Counted from the stretch's first letter, positions 1 to 7,777 are shown. The stretch: 14,596 bases of DNA from Anaerolineales bacterium (GCA_012032575.1 JAAUSP010000138.1:1-14596), one strand, 5' to 3'. Notes: generated from the sequence alone by a model not told the origin. A program made the numbers and translations.

Positions 1-6
1 AGTCAT

Positions 7-37
7 AAAAAGGGCGCTCCTTTCCAGAAGAGCGCCC
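7..37 (-). terminator. Intrinsic terminator after the radical SAM gene
   Basis: An 8-bp GC-rich perfect stem (12-19 pairs with 30-37) with a 10-nt loop is followed, reading the minus strand, by five T (7-11). It lies 23 bases past the stop codon of the radical SAM gene and so probably ends that transcript. The plus-strand side has only a broken T tract, so minus is the better orientation. Confidence 0.8.
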
Positions 38-60
38 CTTCCTTTTCTCAAATTCACCGC

Positions 61-1200
61 TCAAAATCCGACCAATTGTAATTGGTATTCAGCCTGGCGG
101 CCGTTCAACAATATAAAAGGCGCAGCCCGACTTGTTTGTACCCCAAGCTGCTTGAGTTGGCTCAAATCGCTCAAGCGCTCCACCCGGCGAGCCGCAATAA
201 TCGCTTCGGCGGTTTTGGGGCCGATGCCGGGGATACGGAGCAATTCGGCCCGGCTGGCCCGATTGATTTCGATGGGGCGCTGGTTCAGGTGCGTTTTAGC
301 CCAAACCAGCTTGGGGTCGCTGGTGAGCGGTAAATGGCCCTGTGGGTCAAAGGGCAGTTCGGACACCTCAAAGCCGTAAAACCGCAGCAGCCAATCGGCC
401 TGGTACAGGCGATGTTCCCGCAGCGGCGGCGTTTTGGGGGCATCCTCCAAAACCGTCCCTCGAATCGGGTTGAAGGGCGAATAATAGGCGCGAGCTAAAT
501 TGGCTTGCCTGTAAAGCGTCTGGGCCGTGGTCAGCAGTTCATGATCCGACTCCCCCGCCGGTCCGACCACAAACTGGGTGGTGAGGCTGGGGGTTTTGAT
601 CCAGGGGCCTAAAACGTGCTGATTCTGGCGCACCCAATACAGCGGCGGTAATAGTTCCTGCCAAAAATTCTTTCGGGGGGCCAGGGCAGTCAAGCGCTGT
701 TCGTTGGCCGCTTCCAGATTGATCGAGAGGCGGTCGGCCAGGCGGGCCGCCCGCTCGATTTGGGCCGCCTCAGCGCCGGGCATAATTTTCAGGTGGATGT
801 AACCGTAATATTCATACTTGCGGCGGACGATTTCAACCGTATCCAGCATCGGGCCCATCGCCTTGACCCCGCCGCCGATGATGCCACTGCTCAAAAACAG
901 GCCGTCCACCAGCTTTTTGCGCTGCATCTCGTCAAAAGCCGAAGCCAATTCTTCCGGCTTGAAGGCCACGCGGCGATAATCCCGCCCGGCTTGAAAGGGA
1001 CAGTAGTAGCAGTTGCGCTCACAGGCGCTGGTCTGCATCGTCCGCAGCACCGGAATTTTGCCGCGCTGCGGATGGGTCACGTAAACCCGGCTTTGATCAA
1101 GAAATTGAGCCTTGCGTTCCTCTCGCGTCAGCGCCGGGGGTCCTTCACAATCCAGCGCCGCCGCCTGGCCTAAATTTTCGACTTTCTGGTGGATGTCCAT
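61..1200 (-). CDS. Radical SAM protein with C-terminal helix-hairpin-helix, putative DNA repair/modification
   Basis: Seen: a protein of 379 residues with the radical SAM cluster motif CERNCYYC (Cys about 60, 64, 67), which would bind a [4Fe-4S] cluster and SAM, and a C-terminal helix-hairpin-helix (RIPGIGPKTAEAI, about 310-340), a non-specific DNA-binding fold. This layout fits the family called putative DNA modification/repair radical SAM protein (TIGR03916-like), which elsewhere is usually encoded beside a uracil-DNA-glycosylase-like partner; none is visible here. The exact reaction is unknown. An in-frame TTG at 1221 would extend it by 7 residues, but that codon overlaps the -10 box, so the ATG at 1200 is the better start. 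A terminator follows. The SOS box in its promoter supports a DNA-damage role. Family assignment is confident; the function is inferred. Confidence 0.88.
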   Translation of the reverse strand: MDIHQKVENLGQAAALDCEGPPALTREERKAQFLDQSRVYVTHPQRGKIPVLRTMQTSACERNCYYCPFQAGRDYRRVAFKPEELASAFDEMQRKKLVDGLFLSSGIIGGGVKAMGPMLDTVEIVRRKYEYYGYIHLKIMPGAEAAQIERAARLADRLSINLEAANEQRLTALAPRKNFWQELLPPLYWVRQNQHVLGPWIKTPSLTTQFVVGPAGESDHELLTTAQTLYRQANLARAYYSPFNPIRGTVLEDAPKTPPLREHRLYQADWLLRFYGFEVSELPFDPQGHLPLTSDPKLVWAKTHLNQRPIEINRASRAELLRIPGIGPKTAEAIIAARRVERLSDLSQLKQLGVQTSRAAPFILLNGRQAEYQLQLVGF

Positions 1201-1220
1201 CGTTGAATCTCGCTGATTCA

Positions 1221-1249
1221 ATTATAAGAACATCTGTTCTTTTGGTCAA
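1221..1249 (-). promoter_or_regulatory. Sigma70-type promoter of the radical SAM gene
   Basis: On the minus strand TTGACC (1249-1244), a 17-base spacer, then a perfect TATAAT (1226-1221). Transcription would start near 1214, about 14 bases before the ATG at 1200. The leader is short, with only a weak purine-rich ribosome site. The promoter decides the start codon, because the upstream TTG at 1221 would not be transcribed. Confidence 0.75.
1226..1241 (-). promoter_or_regulatory. LexA/DinR-type SOS operator inside the promoter spacer
   Basis: AAGAACA-TC-TGTTCTT is a perfect palindrome with 7-base arms and a 2-base centre. Its core GAAC-ATCT-GTTC fits the GAAC-N4-GTTC box bound by LexA (DinR) in Gram-positive bacteria and reported for some Chloroflexi. 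It fills the end of the -35/-10 spacer and abuts the -10, so a bound repressor would block RNA polymerase. LexA binding is inferred; the palindrome and its position are seen directly. Confidence 0.7.
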
Positions 1250-1272
1250 ATTGCCTGATCTATTTCTCGGAG

Positions 1273-1617
1273 TTATACCTTCTTTGCCGTCAGATCTTCC
1301 AACAGGTTGCGAACCTGGTCAAGCACTTTTGAATTGACTCGTCCAAAAGTTTTGACCACAATGGCTTGAGACAGGGTGTAAATTTTATCCACACGTACTT
1401 TACTCGGGCGATTCAGTTGGCCTTGCTCTAAATCGGATGAAGTGAGCGTAAAACTGTAATCTACAACGCTCGGGTTGGAAGTCATCGCCACAACGACAAT
1501 ATCACCGGTTTTGCGGTTGTATGCATCATTGGAAACTACAATCACGGGTCGTCGTTTTTGAGAGGAAAGGTCAGTGAACGGGATTGGAATCAGTAGAATA
1601 TCACCTTGTTCAGGCAT
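1273..1617 (-). CDS. MazF/PemK-family endoribonuclease toxin
   Basis: About 114 residues from the ATG at 1617. The N-terminus has the PemK/MazF signature: QGDILLIPIPFTDLS, then the basic KRRPVIVVSND loop and VVVAMTSNPS, followed by SKVRVDKIYTLSQAIV. The family cuts RNA in a sequence-dependent way when freed from its antitoxin. Longer in-frame versions exist upstream (to 1659) but would run deep into the antitoxin gene. The chosen ATG overlaps the antitoxin stop by 8 bases, the usual translationally coupled arrangement. It appears intact. Cleavage specificity cannot be told from the sequence. Confidence 0.88.
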   Translation of the reverse strand: MPEQGDILLIPIPFTDLSSQKRRPVIVVSNDAYNRKTGDIVVVAMTSNPSVVDYSFTLTSSDLEQGQLNRPSKVRVDKIYTLSQAIVVKTFGRVNSKVLDQVRNLLEDLTAKKV

Positions 1618-1834
1618 TATTCCAATCCTCGTCATCAAAAGGATTGTCCCAGAAATCAAGATTACTTTGGGCTGCCAACAACAAATCGTCGAACCGGTCG
1701 CCCGCCTCTTCTATCACAAAAACAACGATACGCGCACCGCGAGGAAAAGGAACCTGTAACTCCACCCGTCCTTCTTCCAACACTTCAACGTCGTATTTCA
1801 AGGCTGTTTGAGGTTTTAACATGGCTTCCGTCAT
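1610..1834 (-). CDS. Antitoxin partner of the MazF-type toxin
   Basis: A small protein of 74 residues directly upstream of, and overlapping, the toxin gene. The first half is predicted beta-rich (KYDVEVLEEGRVELQVPF and GARIVVFVIEE). The C-terminus is an acidic, aromatic tail with DFWDNPFDDEDWNN, typical of antitoxin tails that wrap a MazF dimer. I do not recognise a clear ribbon-helix-helix or AbrB domain, so its DNA-binding mode is open. The start at 1834 is supported by AGGA 9 bases upstream. Its role is inferred mainly from gene order and tail character. Confidence 0.75.
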   Translation of the reverse strand: MTEAMLKPQTALKYDVEVLEEGRVELQVPFPRGARIVVFVIEEAGDRFDDLLLAAQSNLDFWDNPFDDEDWNNA

Positions 1835-1874
1835 TGGCTATCATCCTTTTGTCGCTATCGTCTGTCTGGCCGAT

Positions 1875-1903
1875 ATTGTAGCATGAAAGACAGCGGCAAA
1901 CAA
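1875..1903 (-). promoter_or_regulatory. Likely promoter of the first TA pair
   Basis: On the minus strand TTGTTT (1903-1898), 17-base spacer, TACAAT (1880-1875), about 40 bases before the antitoxin ATG. The -10 is good, the -35 moderate. A 10-base palindrome TCCATATGGA at 1921-1930 lies just upstream; whether it is an operator is unknown. No other feature was seen between 1835 and 1996. Confidence 0.4.
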
Positions 1904-1996
1904 TCGGTTAGTTATGCTGCTCCATATGGACGTATCCTTAAAATAATCAAAGGCTCAACTCAAAACTGCTGCATTTTAAATCATCAAAGCAATATC

Positions 1997-3274
1997 TCAG
2001 TTACTTTCCAGTAGCGCTTCGACCTCGACATTGACCCATTCAGCCATTACTTCGGCTACTGTGTGAGCTGTAACCATCATTCCTTTGTTTCGATCCGCTG
2101 GAGCACTGATCGTAGGGAGGTAAGCGCGGACACAGGCTTCATCCAACAGGTCGAAGGCCTTATCGGGGAGTTGGCGTTGGGTCAGCCAATCAACGGACAA
2201 TTTCACGGCGACGACCAATGCTTCATCGGCAATGCTGACCCCGTGATGGGCTTCATAGCGGGCTTTGACTCCTCGCAGGATTTCCAGCGCCTCTGCCGGG
2301 GTCGGCTCCGCCACCCACACCGGCTGAAAGCGGCGTTCAAGAGCGGCATCCTGGGCGATGTAGTGCCGGTACTCTTCGGTGGTCGTCGCGCCGATGACCC
2401 GCAGTTCGCCTCGGGCCAAAGCCGGTTTGAGGATGTTACCGGCGTCCATCGCCCCACCTTCGACCGCTCCGGCTCGCAGGATGGTGTGGATTTCGTCAAT
2501 GAATAAAATAATGTTTTCGGCCCTTTTAACTTCCTCGATCAACCCCAACAGCCGTTCTTCGAACTCACCCCGGTACTTGGTGCCGGCCAGTAATGTCGCC
2601 GTGGAGAGTTCGACCAGCCGGGTCTGCTGCAATTCAAGCGGGAGTTGACCGGCAGCGATGAGGTTGGCTACCCCTTCGACAATCGCGGTTTTGCCCACCC
2701 CGGCTGAGCCGACCAGGACCGGGTTATTTTTCTTTTTGCGCAGCAAGGTGCGGACCAACTGCCGTAACTCCGTCCGCCGACCGATGAGGGGATCGAGTTG
2801 ACCCGCCCTGGCCAGGCTCGTCAGGTCACGCCCCAGCCGATCCAGCAGGGGTGTCGCTGAAGCCAAACTGGCTTGCAATGCTTCCAGATCAACCCCACAA
2901 AAGCGGAGCATATTCAGGGTTAAATTGTCCCGGTCATCGGCCAGGATAGCTAACAAGAGATGGCGCTCTTCGACTCGCTCTGAGACTTCTTGCTCGGCCA
3001 GCGTCTCGGCCTGGGTGAGGTTGGCTTTAGCGCGGGGAGTTAGCTGCGGCTCGGTCTCTCTTGTGGCCTGACCTTGACCGAGTGCCAGTCGCAAAGCCGC
3101 CCGAATGGCTTTAGGGTGCTGCCCCTGCGCCCGCAGCCCGGCGGCAGTAACGCCATCCAGCTTGGTCAGCGCAATAAACAGATGCGGCGTGCCCATTACG
3201 GCTGAATGTTGGCTTTGGGCTTCGGCTTGGGCGAAAGTGAAAGTTTGTTCGAGGATGGGTGAGAAGCTAGGCAT
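1997..3274 (-). CDS. Single-ring Clp-type AAA+ ATPase (N-domain plus NBD1 only)
   Basis: 425 residues matching the first half of ClpC/ClpA/ClpB. A Clp N-terminal repeat domain (about 1-140) is followed by one AAA+ module: Walker A GSAGVGKT (189-196), pore-loop motif GTKYRGEFE (231-239), Walker B ILFIDE (256-261), sensor-1 region GATTTEEYRHYI (about 295-306) and arginine-finger ERR (313-315). The chain stops in the linker that normally leads to the second ATPase domain; full ClpC-type proteins are about 800-860 residues. There is no ClpB coiled-coil M domain, no second ring and no tripeptide for docking ClpP. It should hydrolyse ATP and may remodel proteins, but delivery to ClpP is unlikely. 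It lies 81 bases after the kinase-TPR gene with no convincing promoter between, suggesting co-transcription. Confidence 0.9.
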   Translation of the reverse strand: MPSFSPILEQTFTFAQAEAQSQHSAVMGTPHLFIALTKLDGVTAAGLRAQGQHPKAIRAALRLALGQGQATRETEPQLTPRAKANLTQAETLAEQEVSERVEERHLLLAILADDRDNLTLNMLRFCGVDLEALQASLASATPLLDRLGRDLTSLARAGQLDPLIGRRTELRQLVRTLLRKKKNNPVLVGSAGVGKTAIVEGVANLIAAGQLPLELQQTRLVELSTATLLAGTKYRGEFEERLLGLIEEVKRAENIILFIDEIHTILRAGAVEGGAMDAGNILKPALARGELRVIGATTTEEYRHYIAQDAALERRFQPVWVAEPTPAEALEILRGVKARYEAHHGVSIADEALVVAVKLSVDWLTQRQLPDKAFDLLDEACVRAYLPTISAPADRNKGMMVTAHTVAEVMAEWVNVEVEALLESN

Positions 3275-3355
3275 TAAGGTTTTATGATAACTTGAAATAG
3301 GAAGAAATGGGTTGACTCATCAATTTTCAGCATAGACAAAGTGTTTGCTAGAAAA

Positions 3356-6102
3356 CTATTGCCCTTTACGCAGCATTGATAACAGTTTATACGCCTGCTT
3401 GTCCCCTAACCGTAATGCAATTTCAGCTTCACGAATAGCTTCGTTTACGCGACCTTGAGTGGCAAAGGCTGCTGCGAGATTAAAATGTGCATCAACATTA
3501 TTAGGATTGAGATGTAACGCCGATTGATACTCATGAATAGCATCACTTATACGACCCTGTTGTGCATAAGTTGTACCTAGACCAACATGCGCTTCAGCAT
3601 AGCCTGGGGCAATGCGTGCCGCATCGGCAGGATTGATATGTAATTCAGCTTGATATTCATTAATGGCTTCTTTCCAATGGCCTTGTTGCTTGTAAACTAT
3701 ACCTAAATTCAGATGTGCTTCTTCAAGATTTGGATTAATTTGCAGGGCAGTTTTCAACTCATTAACAGCCTCTTCTAGGCGACCTTGCATCCCATAAATT
3801 ACCCCAAGATTTAGATATGGGTTAGAAAAGTTCGGATGTAACGCGGCCTCATACTCCCGAATAGCCTCCTCCATTCGGCCCTGTTGTTGAAAGACATTAC
3901 CTAAATTGTAGTGCACGACAATGTTGTTAGGGTTGATACGCAGAGCCTTTTGGTATTCGCGGATAGCATCTTTCCATCTACCCTGATTTGCATATTCAGC
4001 ACCTCGATCCCAATGTTCACTTGCCTTCGATTGCCCCCGGATTTGGTCAACCAATTGACGAGTTTTTTGAGTAAGCTCAGCATGTCCAACTTGCTCAAAT
4101 GCCTGAACAGCGAACTCGGCGTAGCTCAATGCATCTGATTCCTTGCCCTGTTTAATTAATAATATGGCCAGATTGCGACTGGTATTAGCAGATCCTAAGG
4201 TATCACCAATTGTCTTGGTGATAGCCAGGGATTGCTTACAAAACTCAACTGCTTTTTGTATATTACCCAAATCGGCGTGCGTACCACCTAAACTATCCAA
4301 AGCAATCCCCTCCGCCCGTTGATCCCCAATTTCCCGCGCTATAACCAAAGCTTGTTCGGAGAATACAATAGTTTGTTGCAAATCACCCACATCGGAATAA
4401 GCATTCCCCAAGTTACCCAGAGCACGTCCCTCCCCAGCACGATCCCCAATTTCTTTTGAGATATTTAGCGCTTGCTCATAAAACTTTATCGCCTCCCGTG
4501 GATTACTTAAATTGCGATGAGCAATTCCTATGTTATTTAGGATAGTTGCCATTCCTCCCTGATTACCCATTTCTTGAACAATCTCCAGAGCTTGCTTATA
4601 CAACTCAATAGCTCGTTGTGCCTGCCCCGATCTACGATAAGTGTTCCCTAAACTGTTCAAGATATTTTCTTCCAAAGGATAATCCTCAATTTCTTTGGCA
4701 ACAGCCAGAGCTTGCTCATAGAGCTTAATCGCCTGTTGCATATCGCCAAAATTGCGATAACAATTCCCCAAGTTACACAGAGTAGCTCCTTCCGTACTCC
4801 GATCCCCGATTTTTTGAGTAATAGCTAGCGCCTGCTCCGAAAAGTGAATTGATTGCTGTATATCCCCTAAATTGACACAGACCAAACCCAAATAATACAG
4901 TCCTGCTCCCTCAAGCCTGCGATCTTCCTCCGCGCGTCCAAACTGCACCATCCGCTCAAAATATTTCTTTGCTACGCTGTATTTGCCAATCTCGTGATAA
5001 GAATAGCCAATAGCGTAATATGACCAGCCTGTTGCCACTCTCTCAGCATTTGTTTCATTTTCAATCATCGCTTCATCTGGAGCGTCTCGCCCAATTATAT
5101 GACGATATGCTTGCATCAATGCAATCTCTACATAGGCCCAATTTGCATAGCGATTCTCCCGCTTCGTGGCCAGACAACGTTGCACTAATTGACCCACTTC
5201 TGTTGGCAAATTAGGCGGTAATTTTCCCACACGCCCGGTCTGATGTGCTTCTGCCAACTCGTCCCAATCTCTTCCTATGACAGCTTTTCTGCCGGTAAGC
5301 ATCTCATACAAAATACAACCAACGGCATAAATATCTGCCCGTATATCCAACACCTCGCCAGGTATCCATTGTTCAGGAGCCATATATAGCGGTGTTCCAA
5401 CTATATCCTGTGTTAACTGCGTACGATCCGGCCTAAATGGGCGCTGTCGTATATCCTCTCTACCTACCTGTAAGAGAACATGAGCCAAACCAAAGTCTGT
5501 TACCTGTGCATTCCCATCGCGCCCAACTAACACATTATCTGGCTTCAAGTCCCGATGAACCAAGCCTGGTATCTTGGTCGTTGCATATTTCATTCCACGT
5601 GCAATATGCAAAGTAAAGAGCAAGGCTTGTTCGACTGGTAAAGATTGACTTGGTTTTAACCATGCCCGTAGAGAGGCATCCTGCTTGTTTTCAGCCTGCG
5701 CTACCCAATCCAAGACTAAATACACCTCGCCTTTAGCACTCACATACTCAACTCGATGGGCACGAACAATGTGTGGATGGCGGCCCAGGTCTACCCAGGT
5801 AGTACTTTCGCGCAGAAAACGATCACGAGCAGTCCGATCAGACAAGTATTCAGGTTTGAAGGTTTTTAAAGCCACAGGATGGTCTTCCTGGCGATCGAGA
5901 CACAAAAATACCAAGCCCATGCCACCGCCCATAACTTTCACAACTTCATAGCGGTTATCAATTAGGTCACCTGGAGCGTAAATAGCTTTCTTAATCTGAG
6001 GTAAACCAGACTTTGCCTGAGCTGCACTTGGCTGCTTGTTTGTGGATTTTCGACCCGGTTCTTGATTATCGTTTGGCCAAAAAGTTTCTTTAGAAAACTC
6101 AT
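3356..6102 (-). CDS. Ser/Thr protein kinase with about 14 C-terminal TPRs (frame break near N-terminus)
   Basis: A Hanks-type kinase followed by a long TPR tail. In the unbroken part (861 residues from a GTG at 5941): glycine loop GGGMGLVF, catalytic Lys in VALK (26), HRDLKPDN (129-136), DFG (149-151), APE (188-190). Then eight 40-residue TPRs (about 305-630) and six 34-residue TPRs (about 645-855). No membrane segment is visible, so it is probably cytosolic. The GTG start would cut the kinase N-lobe, and the upstream in-frame residues PGDLIDNRYEVV are typical kinase sequence but have no ATG/GTG/TTG. The real start is probably the ATG at 6102 (MSFLKKLF) behind a strong ribosome site. That ATG joins the kinase frame if the A5 run at 6079-6083 has one more base. 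TPRs probably recruit partners, perhaps the Clp-like neighbour. Confidence 0.88.
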
Positions 6103-6396
6103 TTATGTCACCTCGCTTGTTGAAAAGTCATAAAAATCAAGAATGCCTATGGACCTAATCTTAAGCGCATGAACGGTCACGATATGGCGATGGTTGAGAC
6201 TGCCGGCTGCCCGCGCCTCTTGCATGAACCGTTTGAAAGCAGCCTCGTCGGTTTGAGTGGCAATCGTCAATTCCTTGATCGCAACGGAGCGATCCAGCAA
6301 GGTATCGTGGGCCAGATAAACTGTGCCAAAGGCACCCTGACCCAGGCGGCGGATAATTTGGTATTCAAATAATCGTTCGTTGGGGCTAAGAGGCAT
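6103..6396 (-). pseudogene. Truncated Ser/Thr kinase (N-lobe only)
   Basis: 97 residues from the ATG at 6396, with AGGAAG 6-7 bases upstream. It has a kinase N-lobe: glycine loop LGQGAFGTVYLAHD (about 18-31), VAIKE with catalytic Lys 41, helix C FMQEARAAGSLNH (Glu about 60) and HIVTVHAL (about 71-78). After that, kinase similarity ends and about 19 unrelated residues lead to TAA. The C-lobe with HRD, DFG and APE is missing, so it cannot be an active kinase. Its stop touches the ATG of the TPR kinase. An internal deletion that fused a kinase gene to its neighbour's leader is the likeliest origin; a translated regulatory stub is less likely. The TTG at 6420 is an alternative but weaker start. 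Confidence 0.7.
6109..6114 (-). promoter_or_regulatory. Strong ribosome binding site deciding the kinase-TPR start
   Basis: GAGGTG (minus strand) lies 6 bases before the ATG at 6102-6100. It is far better than anything before the GTG at 5941. The SD sits inside the last codons of the upstream kinase fragment, whose TAA directly abuts this ATG, so translation may be coupled. Confidence 0.7.
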
Positions 6397-6450
6397 GATG
6401 TTCTTCCTGATAATGAGCAACGAATAACCCGTGCCTTGCTTGTGGGCGAA

Positions 6451-6849
6451 TCATAACTCGTCTTCAAGGATATTAAGCAACTCAATCAAGCTTAAAGGAT
6501 GGCCGGGGATTACCCTTGTCTCACTGCCCAGATGGATGTGATGCGGAAAGTTGTCTAGCTCCGGGTGATCTGGCGCACTATCCCAACGTCGTCGCAGTAC
6601 TTGCTTATGACTATCCATCCACTGATGGTGATAATCAATAGTTAGAATCTGGTCTCTATCGAGAACGAAGTACTCCGCCGCTTCCAGGAAATCACCGTTG
6701 GCGAGGGTGGCACGCAGACGTAAATAACCATCGTCGGTATTGGCCCAGGACCTGACGACGTAATATTCAGCGATGACTGGGCTGCCCACCAGGGCCAGTT
6801 CAATTTGGCTCAAGTAGGCCGGGATGTCACTCACGGGAAGCGTCGCCAC
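6451..6849 (-). CDS. TumE/DUF6516-family putative toxin
   Basis: Up to 132 residues. It matches my memory of the DUF6516 (TumE-type TA) family: GYLRLRATLANGDFLEAAEYF, then YHHQWMD, then LRRRWDSAPDHPELDNFPHHIH. The His-rich FPHHIH stretch and the RWDxAPxHPE motif are the family hallmarks. The annotated GTG at 6849 overlaps the upstream gene by 23 bases; a second GTG at 6834 would give an 8-base overlap and is equally plausible. Neither has a good ribosome site, pointing to coupled translation from the upstream gene. The biochemical activity of this family is not something I can read from the sequence. Confidence 0.7.
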   Translation of the reverse strand: MATLPVSDIPAYLSQIELALVGSPVIAEYYVVRSWANTDDGYLRLRATLANGDFLEAAEYFVLDRDQILTIDYHHQWMDSHKQVLRRRWDSAPDHPELDNFPHHIHLGSETRVIPGHPLSLIELLNILEDEL

Positions 6850-7153
6850 GTAAAATACTCAAGCGAGAGGCAATGCGCTGCTGCATCTTACAGAGGACGT
6901 TCCATTCCATAAAATCAGCCGTATTGTCCATCTGTCCGGCCTGAAAACGCTGCCGGAACTCAGTCGAGGTCAAGTCATACTGGCGCTCGAACTCAGCCAA
7001 TCCTTCGCTCACCCGCTTCAAGTCTGCTTCATCACGGGCAATCTGGCGATCAATAATTTTGCGCAGGGCCGTATCCAGAAAGGTATCATGAAACCCGGCC
7101 GCATACAGTTGTTCCAGTCGCTCAAAATCATTCAGCACCACCGAAGTAGCCAT
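6827..7153 (-). CDS. Putative antitoxin partner of the TumE/DUF6516 protein
   Basis: 108 residues, mostly helical and charged, without a recognisable helix-turn-helix. The stretch ERQYDLTSTEFRQRFQAGQMDNTADFMEWNVLC resembles small proteins commonly encoded just before DUF6516 genes. The start at 7153 has GGGGAG 9 bases upstream. The overlap with the downstream gene indicates an operon. Antitoxin role is inferred from gene order and size; I am sure it is a real gene and less sure of the function. Confidence 0.65.
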   Translation of the reverse strand: MATSVVLNDFERLEQLYAAGFHDTFLDTALRKIIDRQIARDEADLKRVSEGLAEFERQYDLTSTEFRQRFQAGQMDNTADFMEWNVLCKMQQRIASRLSILRGDASRE

Positions 7154-7195
7154 AAGTCAGTACTCCCCAAATTAATATTTGCGCTTCATCTATTT

Positions 7196-7224
7196 ACTTT
7201 AGCCTGAGCCTCGCAGCAGGTCAA
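7196..7224 (-). promoter_or_regulatory. Likely promoter of the TumE-type TA pair
   Basis: On the minus strand TTGACC (7224-7219), 17-base spacer, TAAAGT (7201-7196). It lies about 42 bases before the ATG at 7153. The -35 sits in a TTGACTTTGACC tandem. The remaining 7225-7277 is AT-rich and holds no other feature I can support. Confidence 0.4.
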
Positions 7225-7277
7225 AGTCAAAATTTATTTCGACCCTTATTTCCCCAAAATTAAAATACACTATTTGC

Positions 7278-7777
7278 TTATTCGCCATTCGCCGATTCGC
7301 TTATTCCCACCACTTCCCCTGCCGTCACCCGCAGCAACTCCGCCGAAGTCAAACGCATCATCGCATCAATATCCCCGCCGCCGCCATAGATAATTTCAAA
7401 CTCGGCGATAGCCGGGTCAACCAGCGTCCGCAGTTTGCGGCGGTGGCCGAAAGGCGGCATGCTGCCGACAATGTAACCCGTAATCTCAAGCGCCTGCTCG
7501 ACGCCGGCGAACTTCACCTGTTTTTGCCCACGCCCAGCCAATCGGCCACTTTGCGCCGGTCCACTTTGGCCAGGCCGTTATTGATAACCAACAGCGGCTC
7601 ATCATGCACCAAAAACACCAGCGATTTGATAATTTGCTCCGGCTCGACCCCCAAAGCCCGCGCCGCGTCCGGCACAGTCGACGTATGTTCGGCCAGCGGC
7701 AGAATGGTCGCCTCGATTTGCTGGGCCTCGATAAAGCGCTGCAAATCGGCGCTGGATAAGAGAGATGAGGTTTCCAC
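7278..7777 (-). pseudogene. ybaK: YbaK/ProX-family aminoacyl-tRNA deacylase, frameshifted
   Basis: Two overlapping frames together give one YbaK-type protein of about 166 residues. The first frame (7777-7514) has EATILPLAEHTSTVPDAARAL and the conserved lysine region EQIIKSLVFLV, then ends at WLGVGKNR. The second frame (to 7278) continues with KQVKFAGVEQALEITGY, the family GSMPPFGH loop and GGGGDIDAMMRLTSAELLRVT. One additional base in the T5 run at 7521-7525 (A5 on the coding strand) joins them as GVGKKQVKFAG. The family hydrolyses mischarged tRNAs such as Cys-tRNA(Pro); the substrate here is unknown. Start is a GTG three bases after the restored mazF stop, so the two form an operon. A consensus error is as likely as a true mutation. 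Confidence 0.85.

Noticed and set aside
1921..1930. TCCATATGGA palindrome as an operator of the first TA pair
   Set aside because: It lies upstream of the -35, is single and short, and could occur by chance; mentioned only beside the promoter.
1835..1996. Remnant of a second Clp ATPase domain downstream of the half-Clp gene
   Set aside because: The stretch is AT-rich, only about 160 bases, and no frame shows Walker motifs or other D2 sequence.
6075..6090. Programmed -1 frameshift signal in the kinase-TPR gene
   Set aside because: No canonical X-XXY-YYZ heptamer or clear stimulatory hairpin was seen, and other genes in the window have similar run-length breaks, so an indel is simpler.
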